DNA of 32,166 bases from Tildeniella torsiva UHER 1998/13D (GCA_019358835.1 JAHHIH010000037.1:1-32166), one strand, 5' to 3'. Shown: positions 9,617 through 16,858, numbered from the stretch's first letter. Notes: a model not told the origin generated them from the letters alone. Made by a program: numbers and translations.

Positions 9617-9990
9617 GCAAACGCATTTTAGTGATTGACGACGAGCTGGACATTCGCGAGGTGGTCTGCCTGTCGCTAGAGGAGTTTGGCGGCTGGCAAA
9701 CCGATAGCGCCGGGTCGGGGCAAGAGGGCATTCACAAGGCGTCAGCCGTCCCTTGGGACGCCATCTTGCTGGATGTCTCGATGCCCGACATGGATGGCTT
9801 TGCGGTCTACGCTCAGCTTCAGGCCGACGGCAAAACCCAGGCCATACCAGTCATTTTGCTCACGGCTAAGGTGTTGACCAGCGATCGCGATCGCTTTTGC
9901 ACCCTGGGCGTGGCTGGGGTAATTGCTAAACCTTTTAATCCCGTAACGGTATGGAAACAGGTGGCCCAGATCTTAGACTGGGCCACCTGA
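9613..9990 (+). CDS. Single-domain (CheY-like) response regulator
   Basis: A 125-residue stand-alone receiver: acidic pair Asp9-Asp10-Glu11 (VIDDELDIREV), phosphoacceptor Asp54 in AILLDVSMPDMDG, Thr in LLTAK, and the conserved Lys in GVIAKPFNP. There is no output domain, so it can only act by protein contact or by passing the phosphoryl group on. The start codon overlaps the kinase stop (ATGA, 9613-9616), which strongly suggests the kinase is its partner. Together with the Hpt domain of the first gene in the cluster, it is a natural middle step of a His-Asp-His-Asp relay; that link is inferred. The last codons are embedded in a 12-bp inverted repeat. Confidence 0.95.
   Translation: MSKRILVIDDELDIREVVCLSLEEFGGWQTDSAGSGQEGIHKASAVPWDAILLDVSMPDMDGFAVYAQLQADGKTQAIPVILLTAKVLTSDRDRFCTLGVAGVIAKPFNPVTVWKQVAQILDWAT
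9958..9989. terminator. Hairpin overlapping the response-regulator 3' end, probable convergent terminator
   Basis: A perfect 12-bp inverted repeat (CAGGTGGCCCAG / CTGGGCCACCTG) with an 8-base loop covers the last codons and stop of the response regulator. The downstream gene infC is convergent. On the minus strand the hairpin is followed by TTTCC, slightly more terminator-like than on the plus strand. It is about 75 bases beyond the infC stop and could serve both transcripts. Confidence 0.55.
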
Positions 9991-10066
9991 CCATACAGTT
10001 CCCCGCCGACTCTGAGAGCGAAGGGATGTCCGTCAGCATTCTGTAGAGAGCAACGGCTGCTGGCCC

Positions 10067-10552
10067 CTAGGCTGGGGTAATCATCAGCACCAGGGCTTTT
10101 TTGTCGAGGGCCTGCACTTTGCCCGCGTCGCCGATATCCTTCACGATTCTGTCGAGCAGCTCCCCGGCGCGATCGCGGTGCTGGTGCTCACGCCCGCGCA
10201 GGCGCACCAAAAACTTAACCGAGTCTCCCTTCGACAGCCACTCGACCGAGCGCCGAATGCGGAGCTGGTAGTCAGACTCTCCCACGTTGGGGCGCAGCTT
10301 GACCTCTTTCAAAGACGGCTTAGAGCTTTGCTTCTGCCGCTTACTCTGCTGGTACTGAAGCTTGCCGTAGTCCAGAATTTTGGCCACAGGGGCATCTTTG
10401 CCGTTAGAGACCACTACCAGGTCAAGGCCTGCATCCTCGGCCAGGGTAAGCGCCTCCCGAGTTTCCATTAGACCCCGGTTTTGGTTCTCCTGATCGATTA
10501 AGAACACCTGAGGTGAGCGAATTTGCCGGTTTACCAGTTGCGTCTTAGAAAT
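10067..10552 (-). CDS. infC: Translation initiation factor IF-3, AUU start
   Basis: IF-3 binds the 30S subunit, blocks premature 50S joining and proofreads the initiation codon. The frame is open upstream of the first conventional start (GTG at 10507), and that upstream part has the family's typical N-terminal pattern (LVNRQIRSPQVFLIDQENQNRGL). It begins with ATT at 10552-10550, preceded by GAGAGGA with a 7-base spacer and by an in-frame TGA just before that. This gives 161 residues. An AUU start is the classic infC arrangement and underlies its autoregulation. Conserved IF-3 features include TREALTLAEDAGLDLVVVS, ILDYGKLQYQQSK, the basic linker and KEVKLRPNVGESDYQLRI. The sequence looks divergent from the usual cyanobacterial IF-3 as I recall it, so a paralogue elsewhere is possible. 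Confidence 0.93.
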   Translation of the reverse strand: MSKTQLVNRQIRSPQVFLIDQENQNRGLMETREALTLAEDAGLDLVVVSNGKDAPVAKILDYGKLQYQQSKRQKQSSKPSLKEVKLRPNVGESDYQLRIRRSVEWLSKGDSVKFLVRLRGREHQHRDRAGELLDRIVKDIGDAGKVQALDKKALVLMITPA

Positions 10553-10559
10553 AAGTCGT

Positions 10560-10566
10560 TCCTCTC
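10560..10566 (-). promoter_or_regulatory. Ribosome-binding site deciding the AUU start of infC
   Basis: On the minus strand GAGAGGA stands 7 bases before ATT. No comparable site precedes the GTG at 10507, which is the first conventional start in frame. Confidence 0.75.
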
Positions 10567-10813
10567 AAAATTCAACAGTTGGCCGGGGCGATGGCTAGGG
10601 ACAGAAGTGACCCTAGGGCTGCTTGGCCTAGCAACCATACACCGAGAAGGTTATTATCCATCAGGATAACAATAGAATAGCCTAGCTTTTGGAGCGGTGT
10701 TGTGTCGAAATATCCGGTCTTAACAAAACAGTAAATGCCCGGTTGAGTCGGGGTTGAATCCCGCTACCCTGGCCCTCGCAGCAAAGCTCCAGCAGAATTC
10801 GTAGAGGAGGCCC
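10567..10813. other. Divergent intergenic region between infC and the RNA methyltransferase
   Basis: About 245 bases without a gene. It holds a 6-bp inverted repeat TTATCC-ATCA-GGATAA near 10654-10669, and CTAGGG / CCCTAG near 10592-10618. I could not assign promoters. The last bases (GAGGAGG, about 10804-10810) give a strong but very close ribosome-binding site for the ATG at 10814. Confidence 0.5.
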
Positions 10814-11938
10814 ATGGCCGCATATTTCGCCACCGTTGCCCGCGGGCTAGAGGCCTTGGCTGCCACTGAACTTGAGAGTCTGGGTGCCCAGCAAGTCGAA
10901 CCGGGTTTTTGCGGGGTGGCCTTTGAGGGCGACCTGGCCCTGCTGTACCGAGTCAACCTTTGGTCGCGGCTGGTGTTTCGGGTCTTGGTCAAGCTCGCCG
11001 ACTGCCCCTGCCGCGATGCCGAAGATCTCTACCAGGGCATTCAGAGCATCGACTGGCGGCCCTACCTGACCCCTGACCTCACCTTTGCCGTCGATGCCAC
11101 CGGCAAAAACCGCAGCCTCAACCACACCCATTTCACCGCCCTTCAGGTGAAAAATGCCGTGGTCGATCAGCAGCGGCAGCACTGGGGCGATCGCTCCACC
11201 ATCGACACCCAGCACCCCGAGGTGCGGCTCAACGTCCACATTCAAGACGACACCGCCACTGTCAGCCTCGACAGCTCAGGGTCAAGCCTGCACCGCCGTG
11301 GCTACCGCCCGGCGGTGGGGGCGGCCCCGCTAAAAGAATCCCTGGCGGCAGCGCTGGTGAAGCTGACCGATTGGCCCGGTGACGTGCCGCTGCTCGACCC
11401 CCTCTGCGGCTCGGGCACGCTGCCCCTAGAGGCCACCATGGCGGCGCTCAACATCGCCCCAGGTATTTTTCGCGAAGAGTTTGGCTTCCAGACCTGGCCC
11501 AGTTTTGACGGCGACCTGTGGGATGGCCTGTGGCAGGAGGCGGAGTCCGCGCGCAAAGACGATTTGGGGGTTTGGGTGGGGGGGTGCGATCGCGATCCCG
11601 ACATCATTCACCAGGCCCGCCTCAACGCCCAGCGCTGCGACCTGGCCGAGCAGATCAACTTTTGGGCTGCCGACCTGGCCGACCTCGAAGCCCCCGCCGA
11701 CAGCGGCTTTCTGCTGTGCAACCCGCCCTACGGCGAACGCCTGGGTGCCGACGACGATCTAGGAGCTTTTTACAAACTGCTAGGGAACGTGCTGAAGCAG
11801 CGCTTCAAAGGCTGGACGGCCTTCGTGCTCAGCGGTAACAAAGCCCTGTCGCAACACATCGGCCTCAAATCAGCGCAGCGGGTGGCGGTTTATAACGGCA
11901 CGCTCCCCTGCCAATGGCTCAAGTACGAACTCTATTAA
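10814..11938 (+). CDS. THUMP-domain class I SAM-dependent RNA methyltransferase (RlmL-like)
   Basis: A 374-residue enzyme matching the N-terminal THUMP plus methyltransferase half of E. coli RlmL (23S rRNA m2G2445). Residues about 1-160 are ferredoxin-like plus THUMP (YFATVARGLEALAATELESL, AEDLYQGIQSIDW, VRLNVHIQDDTATVSLDSSG, then the LHRRGYR hallmark). The Rossmann methyltransferase shows SAM motif I (LLDPLCGSGTLPLEATMAA) and catalytic motif IV NPPYGER, which binds the exocyclic amine of guanine. The length equals that of the stand-alone family members in cyanobacteria and Bacillus (YpsC type). The ATG is chosen for the GAGGAGG just upstream. Substrate position m2G2445 is inferred from family membership only. 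Confidence 0.9.
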   Translation: MAAYFATVARGLEALAATELESLGAQQVEPGFCGVAFEGDLALLYRVNLWSRLVFRVLVKLADCPCRDAEDLYQGIQSIDWRPYLTPDLTFAVDATGKNRSLNHTHFTALQVKNAVVDQQRQHWGDRSTIDTQHPEVRLNVHIQDDTATVSLDSSGSSLHRRGYRPAVGAAPLKESLAAALVKLTDWPGDVPLLDPLCGSGTLPLEATMAALNIAPGIFREEFGFQTWPSFDGDLWDGLWQEAESARKDDLGVWVGGCDRDPDIIHQARLNAQRCDLAEQINFWAADLADLEAPADSGFLLCNPPYGERLGADDDLGAFYKLLGNVLKQRFKGWTAFVLSGNKALSQHIGLKSAQRVAVYNGTLPCQWLKYELY

Positions 11939-11980
11939 GTATTAACAGGGATCTGGAATTGGGTCATTTTAGAACTGCTC

Positions 11981-12053
11981 GTCATTCCTGCGTAGGCAGA
12001 AATCCACTCTGAGGGAGATTGCCCAACCTGGATTCCCGTTTTCACGGAATGAC
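11981..12053. repeat. REP-like dispersed palindromic element
   Basis: The outer arms GTCATTCC (11981) and GGAATGAC (ending 12053) are complementary, and so are the inner blocks AATCCA (12001-12006) and TGGATT (12029-12034). Each half can also fold alone (CTGCGTAGGCAG on the left; TTCCCGTTTTCACGGAA on the right). Elements of this GTCATTCC...GGAATGAC form are common extragenic repeats in bacteria. It sits between convergent genes, where it may also act as a terminator or 3'-end stabiliser. Confidence 0.6.
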
Positions 12054-12087
12054 AGCCTCCAGTTGACGGGTTCACGAATAATCCAGG

Positions 12088-12771
12088 TTAACCCTCGATT
12101 GCCGCCACCTCACTGTCTGTTTCATCCCAGATTAATTCACCTAGAGTGTGGCCCAGCTTGTCGGAGATGCCTTCGATCCAGGCTTCGTCTTGGCGGGTGT
12201 AGCTGCGGGGGGCATTGGCGGCCAAGATCAGCGCGCCGCCAATGCCCATGGGTTGGCAGATGACGCCCTGGGTATTTTCGGGCAGATAGTCAAACTCCAC
12301 TCGGCCTGGGTAGATCTTGAGATTTACCAAATACACCGCTTTGCCAGTCTCCAGCACCCGCTTCAGAATTGGGCCGGGAGTGACCTCGGCTTTAGGGGCT
12401 AAGATGCCGCGTCGCAGCAGGGTTTTGCCCTGACGGTAGGCGACGACAGATCGCGTAACGGTGTTGGTCAACAGCAGGTGAGAGGCCCAGGCCAGTTCGG
12501 TTTTGGCGGCATCGGGCAGGGCCTCATCTAGCTCCAACCCTTCTTCGCCAATTAGCGTCACGGCCTCAGGCAGAGTGGGCTGCACACGCTGCCACAGCAG
12601 GCCAATCAAAATCAGCAGAGCGCTGAGAATCACGCCCACCACATCCGATCGCGACTGAGATTCGGTCAGGGCAGGGGTCAGCATTCGATTGAGCATCAGC
12701 AGAGTACCGCCCAAGCCGCCAGCCACCAGCGGCAACAGCCGTAGCACCCGGTTGGGGTCGTTTTGCGCCAT
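12088..12771 (-). CDS. CCB2/CCB4-type cofactor assembly of complex C subunit B
   Basis: A 227-residue membrane protein of the CCB2/CCB4 family (formerly DUF2930). In plastids this family helps attach haem c(i) covalently to cytochrome b6 of the b6f complex; the cyanobacterial role is inferred by homology. Two membrane segments lie at the N-terminus (LLPLVAGGLGGTLLMLN and VVGVILSALLILIGLLW), with a conserved RSDVVGVILSALLI stretch. A soluble GAF-like domain follows (LPEAVTLIGEEGLEL, then ENTQGVICQPMGIGGALILAAN, RSYTRQDEAWIEGISDKLG). The family recognition is from memory of the N-terminal pattern. It is a single gene on the minus strand, followed by the REP-like element. Confidence 0.82.
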   Translation of the reverse strand: MAQNDPNRVLRLLPLVAGGLGGTLLMLNRMLTPALTESQSRSDVVGVILSALLILIGLLWQRVQPTLPEAVTLIGEEGLELDEALPDAAKTELAWASHLLLTNTVTRSVVAYRQGKTLLRRGILAPKAEVTPGPILKRVLETGKAVYLVNLKIYPGRVEFDYLPENTQGVICQPMGIGGALILAANAPRSYTRQDEAWIEGISDKLGHTLGELIWDETDSEVAAIEG

Positions 12772-12847
12772 TGATTCAACCTGTCCCCTTGGTTTGCCTT
12801 TTACCTAATTTTAGGGGGTTTAGGCTTCAGGAGTGGACGGGAGCGGT

Positions 12848-12878
12848 AGGGTGCAGGGAACCAAATCCCCTGCACCCT
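12848..12878. terminator. Hairpin downstream of smtA
   Basis: A perfect 11-bp stem (AGGGTGCAGGG / CCCTGCACCCT) with a 9-base loop lies 13 bases past the smtA stop and just upstream of the CCB-type gene on the same strand. There is no U-tract on either side, so intrinsic termination is likely but not certain. Confidence 0.5.
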
Positions 12879-12890
12879 GGGAGGGATGGG

Positions 12891-13061
12891 CTAGTTATTG
12901 CAGCCACAGCCAGGATGGCCGCATCCCGCAGACCGTTCGGGATGGCCGTCGGCGCAGGCGTCGCTGCAAAAATACTGGCCATCCTTTTCTACGGCCTGAC
13001 TGGTGTCAACAACGCAGAGGCACGAGTCGCAGGCGCATTTCATCTGGGTAACGGTGGTCAT
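12891..13061 (-). CDS. smtA: SmtA-type metallothionein
   Basis: A 56-residue zinc/cadmium-binding protein. It has nine cysteines (9, 11, 14, 16, 32, 36, 47, 52, 54) and histidines 40 and 49. That is the same length and the same metal-ligand positions that I recall for Synechococcus SmtA, which folds around a Zn4Cys9His2 cluster. Recognisable parts are MKCACDSCLCVVD, YFCSDACADGH and GCGHPGCGC. The start ATG has AGAGGA eight bases upstream. The gene is divergent from the ArsR/SmtB repressor gene, and two operator palindromes lie between them. A candidate sigma-70 promoter (TTGTTC, 17 bases, TATGAA; minus strand 13148-13120) overlaps both palindromes, so metal-dependent derepression is expected. 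Confidence 0.96.
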   Translation of the reverse strand: MTTVTQMKCACDSCLCVVDTSQAVEKDGQYFCSDACADGHPERSAGCGHPGCGCNN

Positions 13062-13109
13062 GGCAAGTTTCCTCTTGGGCTAAGTGAACTAAACTGATGC
13101 TCAAATGCT

Positions 13110-13123
13110 TGAACACCTGTTCA
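13110..13123. promoter_or_regulatory. SmtB operator 1
   Basis: The perfect 6-2-6 palindrome TGAACACCTGTTCA matches the TGAACA-N2-TGTTCA core of ArsR/SmtB operators. It overlaps the proposed smtA -10 element and lies in the smtA leader. Confidence 0.85.
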
Positions 13124-13140
13124 TAAATCAACCATAACAT

Positions 13141-13156
13141 ATGAACAAGTGTTCAT
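13141..13156. promoter_or_regulatory. SmtB operator 2
   Basis: The perfect 7-2-7 palindrome ATGAACAAGTGTTCAT lies 31 bases from operator 1 (centre to centre about three helical turns), so two SmtB dimers could bind the same DNA face. It covers the proposed smtA -35 element and the region upstream of smtB. Confidence 0.88.
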
Positions 13157-13195
13157 GGGTTGAAGGTCATTATTGTTCGCTGCGATGATTGGGAT

Positions 13196-13624
13196 ATGCC
13201 TTTAGACCACGGCTATTCTTCAGAGACGACTGGTATGGCTGGCGATCGCCCCCCGCTCGATGACCTCTCCTGCCACCACGCTGGCCCGTCGCCGGTGGAC
13301 GAAATTTTGAGTGTGGAAAAGGCCCAACGCATGGCCGAGTTTTTTGGCGTACTGGGCGACCCCAATCGCTGGCGCATTCTCTCGGCGCTGGCCCTGAGCG
13401 AAATGCGGGTGGGGGAACTGGCCGCTGCCGTGGCCATGAGCGAGTCGGCGGTGTCGCATCAGCTGCGCATTTTGCGCGCCACTCGCCTGGTCAGCTACCG
13501 TAAGCAGGGTCGAAACGTGATCTACTGCCTCAAAGATGACCACGTGTTTAACCTCTATCGGGAAGCTTCGGAGCACTTGGATGAACCGCCGGAGGAGCAG
13601 GTGGGTGGATGGGTAGGTGAGTGA
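13196..13624 (+). CDS. smtB: ArsR/SmtB-family zinc-responsive repressor
   Basis: A 142-residue winged-helix repressor that leaves DNA when zinc binds. The recognition helix is MSESAVSHQLRILRATRLVSYRKQGRNVIYCL. The alpha-5 sensory site is intact: Asp114, His116, His127 and Glu130, with the same spacing as Asp104, His106, His117 and Glu120 of Synechococcus SmtB. The second (alpha-3N) site lacks the ELCVG cysteine, which here is EMRVG. Start choice: ATG 13196; an upstream TTG (13160) would add 12 unlikely residues and overlap the operator region. The last residues (VGGWVGE) and the stop are encoded by a repeat unit also found upstream of lepA, so the C-terminal tail is probably not ancestral. 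Confidence 0.93.
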   Translation: MPLDHGYSSETTGMAGDRPPLDDLSCHHAGPSPVDEILSVEKAQRMAEFFGVLGDPNRWRILSALALSEMRVGELAAAVAMSESAVSHQLRILRATRLVSYRKQGRNVIYCLKDDHVFNLYREASEHLDEPPEEQVGGWVGE

Positions 13625-13628
13625 GTGG
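13605..13628 (+). repeat. GGGTAGGT-type dispersed repeat, one-unit copy
   Basis: These 24 bases are the same as 28578-28617 except that the second site has two extra GGGTAGGT octamers. This copy lies across the 3' end of smtB and supplies its stop codon. Confidence 0.75.
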
Positions 13629-13769
13629 GCGATGCTTTGTTTACAACAGCCGATTGATAAAGAGCAACTTGGCATTGACGTAGAGAAGAAAGGGGGGATG
13701 GGTTAGGGTGCTTTGAAGCCTGCTGCGGTGAAACGGTAGACTGGAGTATTGCCGGGTTGTCGTATTGCT

Positions 13770-15092
13770 ATGACCGTTTCTCCCCTTGCCCAGGATGCTG
13801 CCGTTCAGCCGCTGTTGGCGATCGCCCAGGCCACTCGCCAGGCGGCGCAAACCTTAGCTAGCCTGTCTGCTGAGGCCAAAAACCGTGCGATCGAGGCCGT
13901 CGCCACCGCCCTAGAGGCCAATGCCGATCGCATTGTGACGGCCAACCAGGCGGACTGCGAAGCCGCTCTGGCCGACAACCTGGCCAAGCCCCTGTACGGG
14001 CGGCTCAAGCTTGATAAGGAAAAGCTAGCCGGGGCGATCGCGGGCGTGCGCGACGTAGCCCGCCTGAGCGATCCCGTGGGCACCGTGCAAATTCACCGCG
14101 AACTCGACGAGGGATTAGTACTCAAGCGGTTGGCGGTGCCCTTGGGGGTGCTGGGGGTGATCTTTGAGTCGCGCCCCGATGCGGTGATGCAAATTTCGGC
14201 CCTGGCGATTAAGTCGGGCAATGGGGTGATTCTCAAAGGGGGCAAAGAGGCGGTGCGATCGTGCACGGCCCTGGTGGAGGCGATTAAGCAAGGGCTTGAG
14301 AATGCTGGGGTAGACCCAGCGGCGGTACAGCTCTTGACCACTCGGGAAGAAACCCGCGCCCTGCTGGATCTAGAAGGCTACGTGGATTTGATTATTCCAC
14401 GTGGCTCCAATGCGTTTGTGCGGTTTGTGCAGGAGAACACGCGCATTCCGGTGCTGGGCCATGCCGATGGTATTTGCCACCTGTACATCGACAGCGAGGC
14501 AGATTTGGAGCAAGCAGTGGCGATCGCCGTCGATGCCAAAACCGCCTATCCCTCGGCCTGCAATGCGATCGAAACCCTGCTGATTCACCAAGCTATTGCC
14601 GCTCAAGGGTTGCCCGTGCTGGCAGCGGCGCTGCGGGCTGCCCAGGTCGATCTGCGGGGCGATCGACAGGCACAGCAGATTGTGCCCGATTTAGCCCCCG
14701 CCACGGAGGAAGACTGGGCGACAGAGTACAGCGATCTGATTTTGGCGATCAAAGTTGTGGCCTCGGTGGAGGAGGCGATCGCCCACATCAACACCTACGG
14801 GTCGCGCCATACGGAGGCGATCGCCACCCAGAACCCCGCAACCGCCGCCCACTTTATGGATCGCGTCGATGCCGCCGGGGTCTACCACAACTGTTCGACC
14901 CGCTTTGCCGATGGCTTTCGCTACGGCTTTGGAGCCGAAGTTGGCATCAGCACTCAAAAGATGCCCCCTCGCGGGCCGGTGGGGTTAGAAGGATTAGTAA
15001 CCTACAAGTATCAGTTAGTCGGCGACGGTCACGTGTCTACAACCTACAGCGGTAGCGATGCCAAACCCTTCACCCACCGGGATTTGAGTTAG
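13770..15092 (+). CDS. proA: Gamma-glutamyl phosphate reductase
   Basis: ProA reduces gamma-glutamyl phosphate to glutamate semialdehyde with NADPH, the second step of proline synthesis from glutamate. The 440-residue protein is an aldehyde-dehydrogenase-fold enzyme. Conserved blocks include [47 protein letters not shown], and the catalytic Cys264 in [12 protein letters not shown]. The C-terminal [22 protein letters not shown] is the proA hallmark. ATG 13770 is chosen over an in-frame TTG seven codons upstream. It is a single gene; no proB is visible nearby. It is convergent with the PEP-CTERM gene. Confidence 0.97.
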   Translation: MTVSPLAQDAAVQPLLAIAQATRQAAQTLASLSAEAKNRAIEAVATALEANADRIVTANQADCEAALADNLAKPLYGRLKLDKEKLAGAIAGVRDVARLSDPVGTVQIHRELDEGLVLKRLAVPLGVLGVIFESRPDAVMQISALAIKSGNGVILKGGKEAVRSCTALVEAIKQGLENAGVDPAAVQLLTTREETRALLDLEGYVDLIIPRGSNAFVRFVQENTRIPVLGHADGICHLYIDSEADLEQAVAIAVDAKTAYPSACNAIETLLIHQAIAAQGLPVLAAALRAAQVDLRGDRQAQQIVPDLAPATEEDWATEYSDLILAIKVVASVEEAIAHINTYGSRHTEAIATQNPATAAHFMDRVDAAGVYHNCSTRFADGFRYGFGAEVGISTQKMPPRGPVGLEGLVTYKYQLVGDGHVSTTYSGSDAKPFTHRDLS

Positions 15093-15108
15093 AGCAGCTC
15101 CAGTAGAA

Positions 15109-15129
15109 TCGGTAGATCGTTGCTACCGA
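15109..15129. terminator. Short hairpin between convergent genes
   Basis: A 7-bp stem TCGGTAG / CTACCGA with a 7-base loop lies between the proA stop and the PEP-CTERM gene stop, overlapping the latter. No U-tract is seen. Confidence 0.35.
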
Positions 15130-16172
15130 CGGCGGCGGGAGAGCATGAGGCCACCAGCTGCGATCGCCAAGCCACCCACCGTAAAGGGCTCCGGCACTGG
15201 CTGGGCGGCGTAGAGAATGCCAATGGGGCGCTGGAGCTTAGGGTTGGCGTCGGCTAGGAGCGATCGCTCCTGGGTCAGCCCGTCGTATTTAAGGATGGAG
15301 CCAATCTCCGAAACGATGTCAAATCCCACGGTAAACAGGTCGCCGTTAGGAGCAAAGGCTAGGCTGCCGATAAAGCTGCTGCTCGGCACAGAGTCGGTAT
15401 AGTTCGTCGAGAGTTCGTCCAGCAGCGTCCCCGTGAGAAAGTCGTAGCGGCGGAGGCCATTGGCAAAGTCGCTGACCAGCAATTCGCCGCTGAGGGGGTC
15501 TACCGCCATGCCCAAGAAGCTCACAAACCCGAAGCTATCGGGCGAAGGCTCGGGCTGCTCGGCAAACACCGTCTTTTCTTTGGTGGCGATGTCGTAACTC
15601 AAAATAATACTGGGCTGGCCAAAGACAGGCACTCCTTCTACCGCAACGCTGCCCTGGGTAGTTACGTACAGCCGACCATCGGGGCCAAAGAGCAGACCGT
15701 TGGGGCCGTTGAGACCATCCGGCGTGATGCCCTGACGGCTGGCAAAAACGTCAATAAACGCCCCCGTGGTGCCGTCGTAGCGCAGAATCTCATCGGATAA
15801 AAAGCTGCTGACGTATAGATCGCCATCGGTGCCAAAGGCTACCCCATAAGGGCGAAACAGGCCGTTCCCAGAGGCGAACACATCGATAAACTCTCCCTTG
15901 GGGGTAAATCGCAGAATAGCAGAGTTTTCGGGGGTGGTGCCGCTGCTGATATAGAGGTTGCCATCAGGCCCATAAACAAAGGTGTCGGGGCTATCCAGCA
16001 GACCATTATCTGGAATTAGCTCCCCACGAAAGTCGCCGGTAATTTCATCAAAAATAACAATGTTGTTTCCAGAGGTATTCCCCACCAGCAGGGCCGCATC
16101 CGCCTCCACAGAGAATATCGCGATACCAAACGTGGTCAGTAGCGAAAGACCGAACTGGGGCAAATACTTCAT
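15123..16172 (-). CDS. PEP-CTERM protein with NHL-like beta-propeller
   Basis: A 349-residue exported protein. The N-terminus MKYLPQFGLSLLTTFGIAIF followed by SVEADA-A is a signal peptide. The body has repeated FGPDGNLYVSS / FGTDGDLYVSSFLSDEILRYDG / LLFGPDGRLYVTTQG units characteristic of NHL/SMP-30-like six-bladed propellers. The C-terminus VPEPFTVGGLAIAAGGLMLSRRRR (24 residues, so given by parts: VPEP, a hydrophobic helix, then RRRR) is a PEP-CTERM sorting signal, normally processed by an exosortase. ATG 16172 is preferred over a TTG 16 codons upstream because it starts the signal peptide. Function is unknown; surface or exopolysaccharide association is usual for the family. It is alone on its strand here. 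Confidence 0.85.
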   Translation of the reverse strand: MKYLPQFGLSLLTTFGIAIFSVEADAALLVGNTSGNNIVIFDEITGDFRGELIPDNGLLDSPDTFVYGPDGNLYISSGTTPENSAILRFTPKGEFIDVFASGNGLFRPYGVAFGTDGDLYVSSFLSDEILRYDGTTGAFIDVFASRQGITPDGLNGPNGLLFGPDGRLYVTTQGSVAVEGVPVFGQPSIILSYDIATKEKTVFAEQPEPSPDSFGFVSFLGMAVDPLSGELLVSDFANGLRRYDFLTGTLLDELSTNYTDSVPSSSFIGSLAFAPNGDLFTVGFDIVSEIGSILKYDGLTQERSLLADANPKLQRPIGILYAAQPVPEPFTVGGLAIAAGGLMLSRRRR

Positions 16173-16278
16173 GAAGAAAATTGCGTGTAAATACTGGGTA
16201 GTTCCCAGATTTTCAGGCAACCTTGGTGGGGAGATTGTGCTTACCCCAACACTTATGATGATTTCACCAAAACTTTAT

Positions 16279-16310
16279 GGGGCAGCGTTTTGAAGGCTGA
16301 ACGCTGCCCC
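16279..16310 (-). terminator. Terminator-like hairpin downstream of the 158-residue gene
   Basis: A perfect 11-bp stem (GGGGCAGCGTT / AACGCTGCCCC) with a 10-base loop, followed on the minus strand by ATAAAGTTTT. It is 13 bases past the stop of the gene at 16324-16800. Confidence 0.6.
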
Positions 16311-16323
16311 TCGTCTGTGCGCC

Positions 16324-16800
16324 CTAATTTCCCAAGGCCTCATCCAGCACTTGGCGGGCTGATTCTGCTTGGGCTCTGGCTTCTTTAAACCGCAGGTTAC
16401 TCTGAGCAAACAACTTCAAGATTTTGAAGCCATCCTTCAGCTCGGTGAGTTGATCTTCGGTCATAGGGTCATCGGTAAACAGCAGATCTACCAGATCGCG
16501 CACCTGGTGAGCCTCATCGCGGGATGACTGCACCTTGACCTTAAGCGTGGCCAACTGGTTTAAAACCTGAATGGCCTCTACGACGGCGTCTTCTTGCTGT
16601 TGCACGGATTCTGAGGAGGTAGGGGGCTGCACTTCTACGAGTTGCTCAACGCTAAAGCCATCGGCCAAAGCGGTGGGCAGTTCGCCGTCGTCAAGCATGG
16701 CCATGAGCTGATCCATCGCCCTGTCGCGGGCTTTGCGAGAATCTTTGCCCGATACCGTCAAAACGACATCTGGGCTCTGGGCCAGGGTGTATTGAACCAT
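16324..16800 (-). CDS. Conserved cyanobacterial-type protein of unknown function
   Basis: A 158-residue acidic, soluble protein with no signal peptide or membrane segment. The N-terminus (VVLTVSGKDSRKARDRAMDQLMAML) has a strand-helix look, the middle (VQPPTSSESVQQQED) is a Gln/Ser-rich linker, and the C-terminal half is helical and charged with heptad character (AIQVLNQLATLKVKVQSSRDEA, then FKEARAQAESARQVLDEAL). I do not recognise a named family. The next upstream gene on the same strand ends 58 bases away, so the two may be cotranscribed. Confidence 0.75.
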   Translation of the reverse strand: MVQYTLAQSPDVVLTVSGKDSRKARDRAMDQLMAMLDDGELPTALADGFSVEQLVEVQPPTSSESVQQQEDAVVEAIQVLNQLATLKVKVQSSRDEAHQVRDLVDLLFTDDPMTEDQLTELKDGFKILKLFAQSNLRFKEARAQAESARQVLDEALGN

Positions 16801-16858
16801 TAGTGTAGGTCGTGCGTACTACCTCAGTATACGCTACCTGAGTCACAGGACAGAAAAT

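Noticed and set aside
10745..10765. tRNA T-arm-like segment (GGGGTTGAATCCC)
   Set aside because: No matching acceptor, D or anticodon arms could be built around it.
12771..13097. Plus-strand frames between the CCB-type gene and smtB
   Set aside because: They are the opposite strand of smtA, which has a far better pattern of Cys, start and operator.
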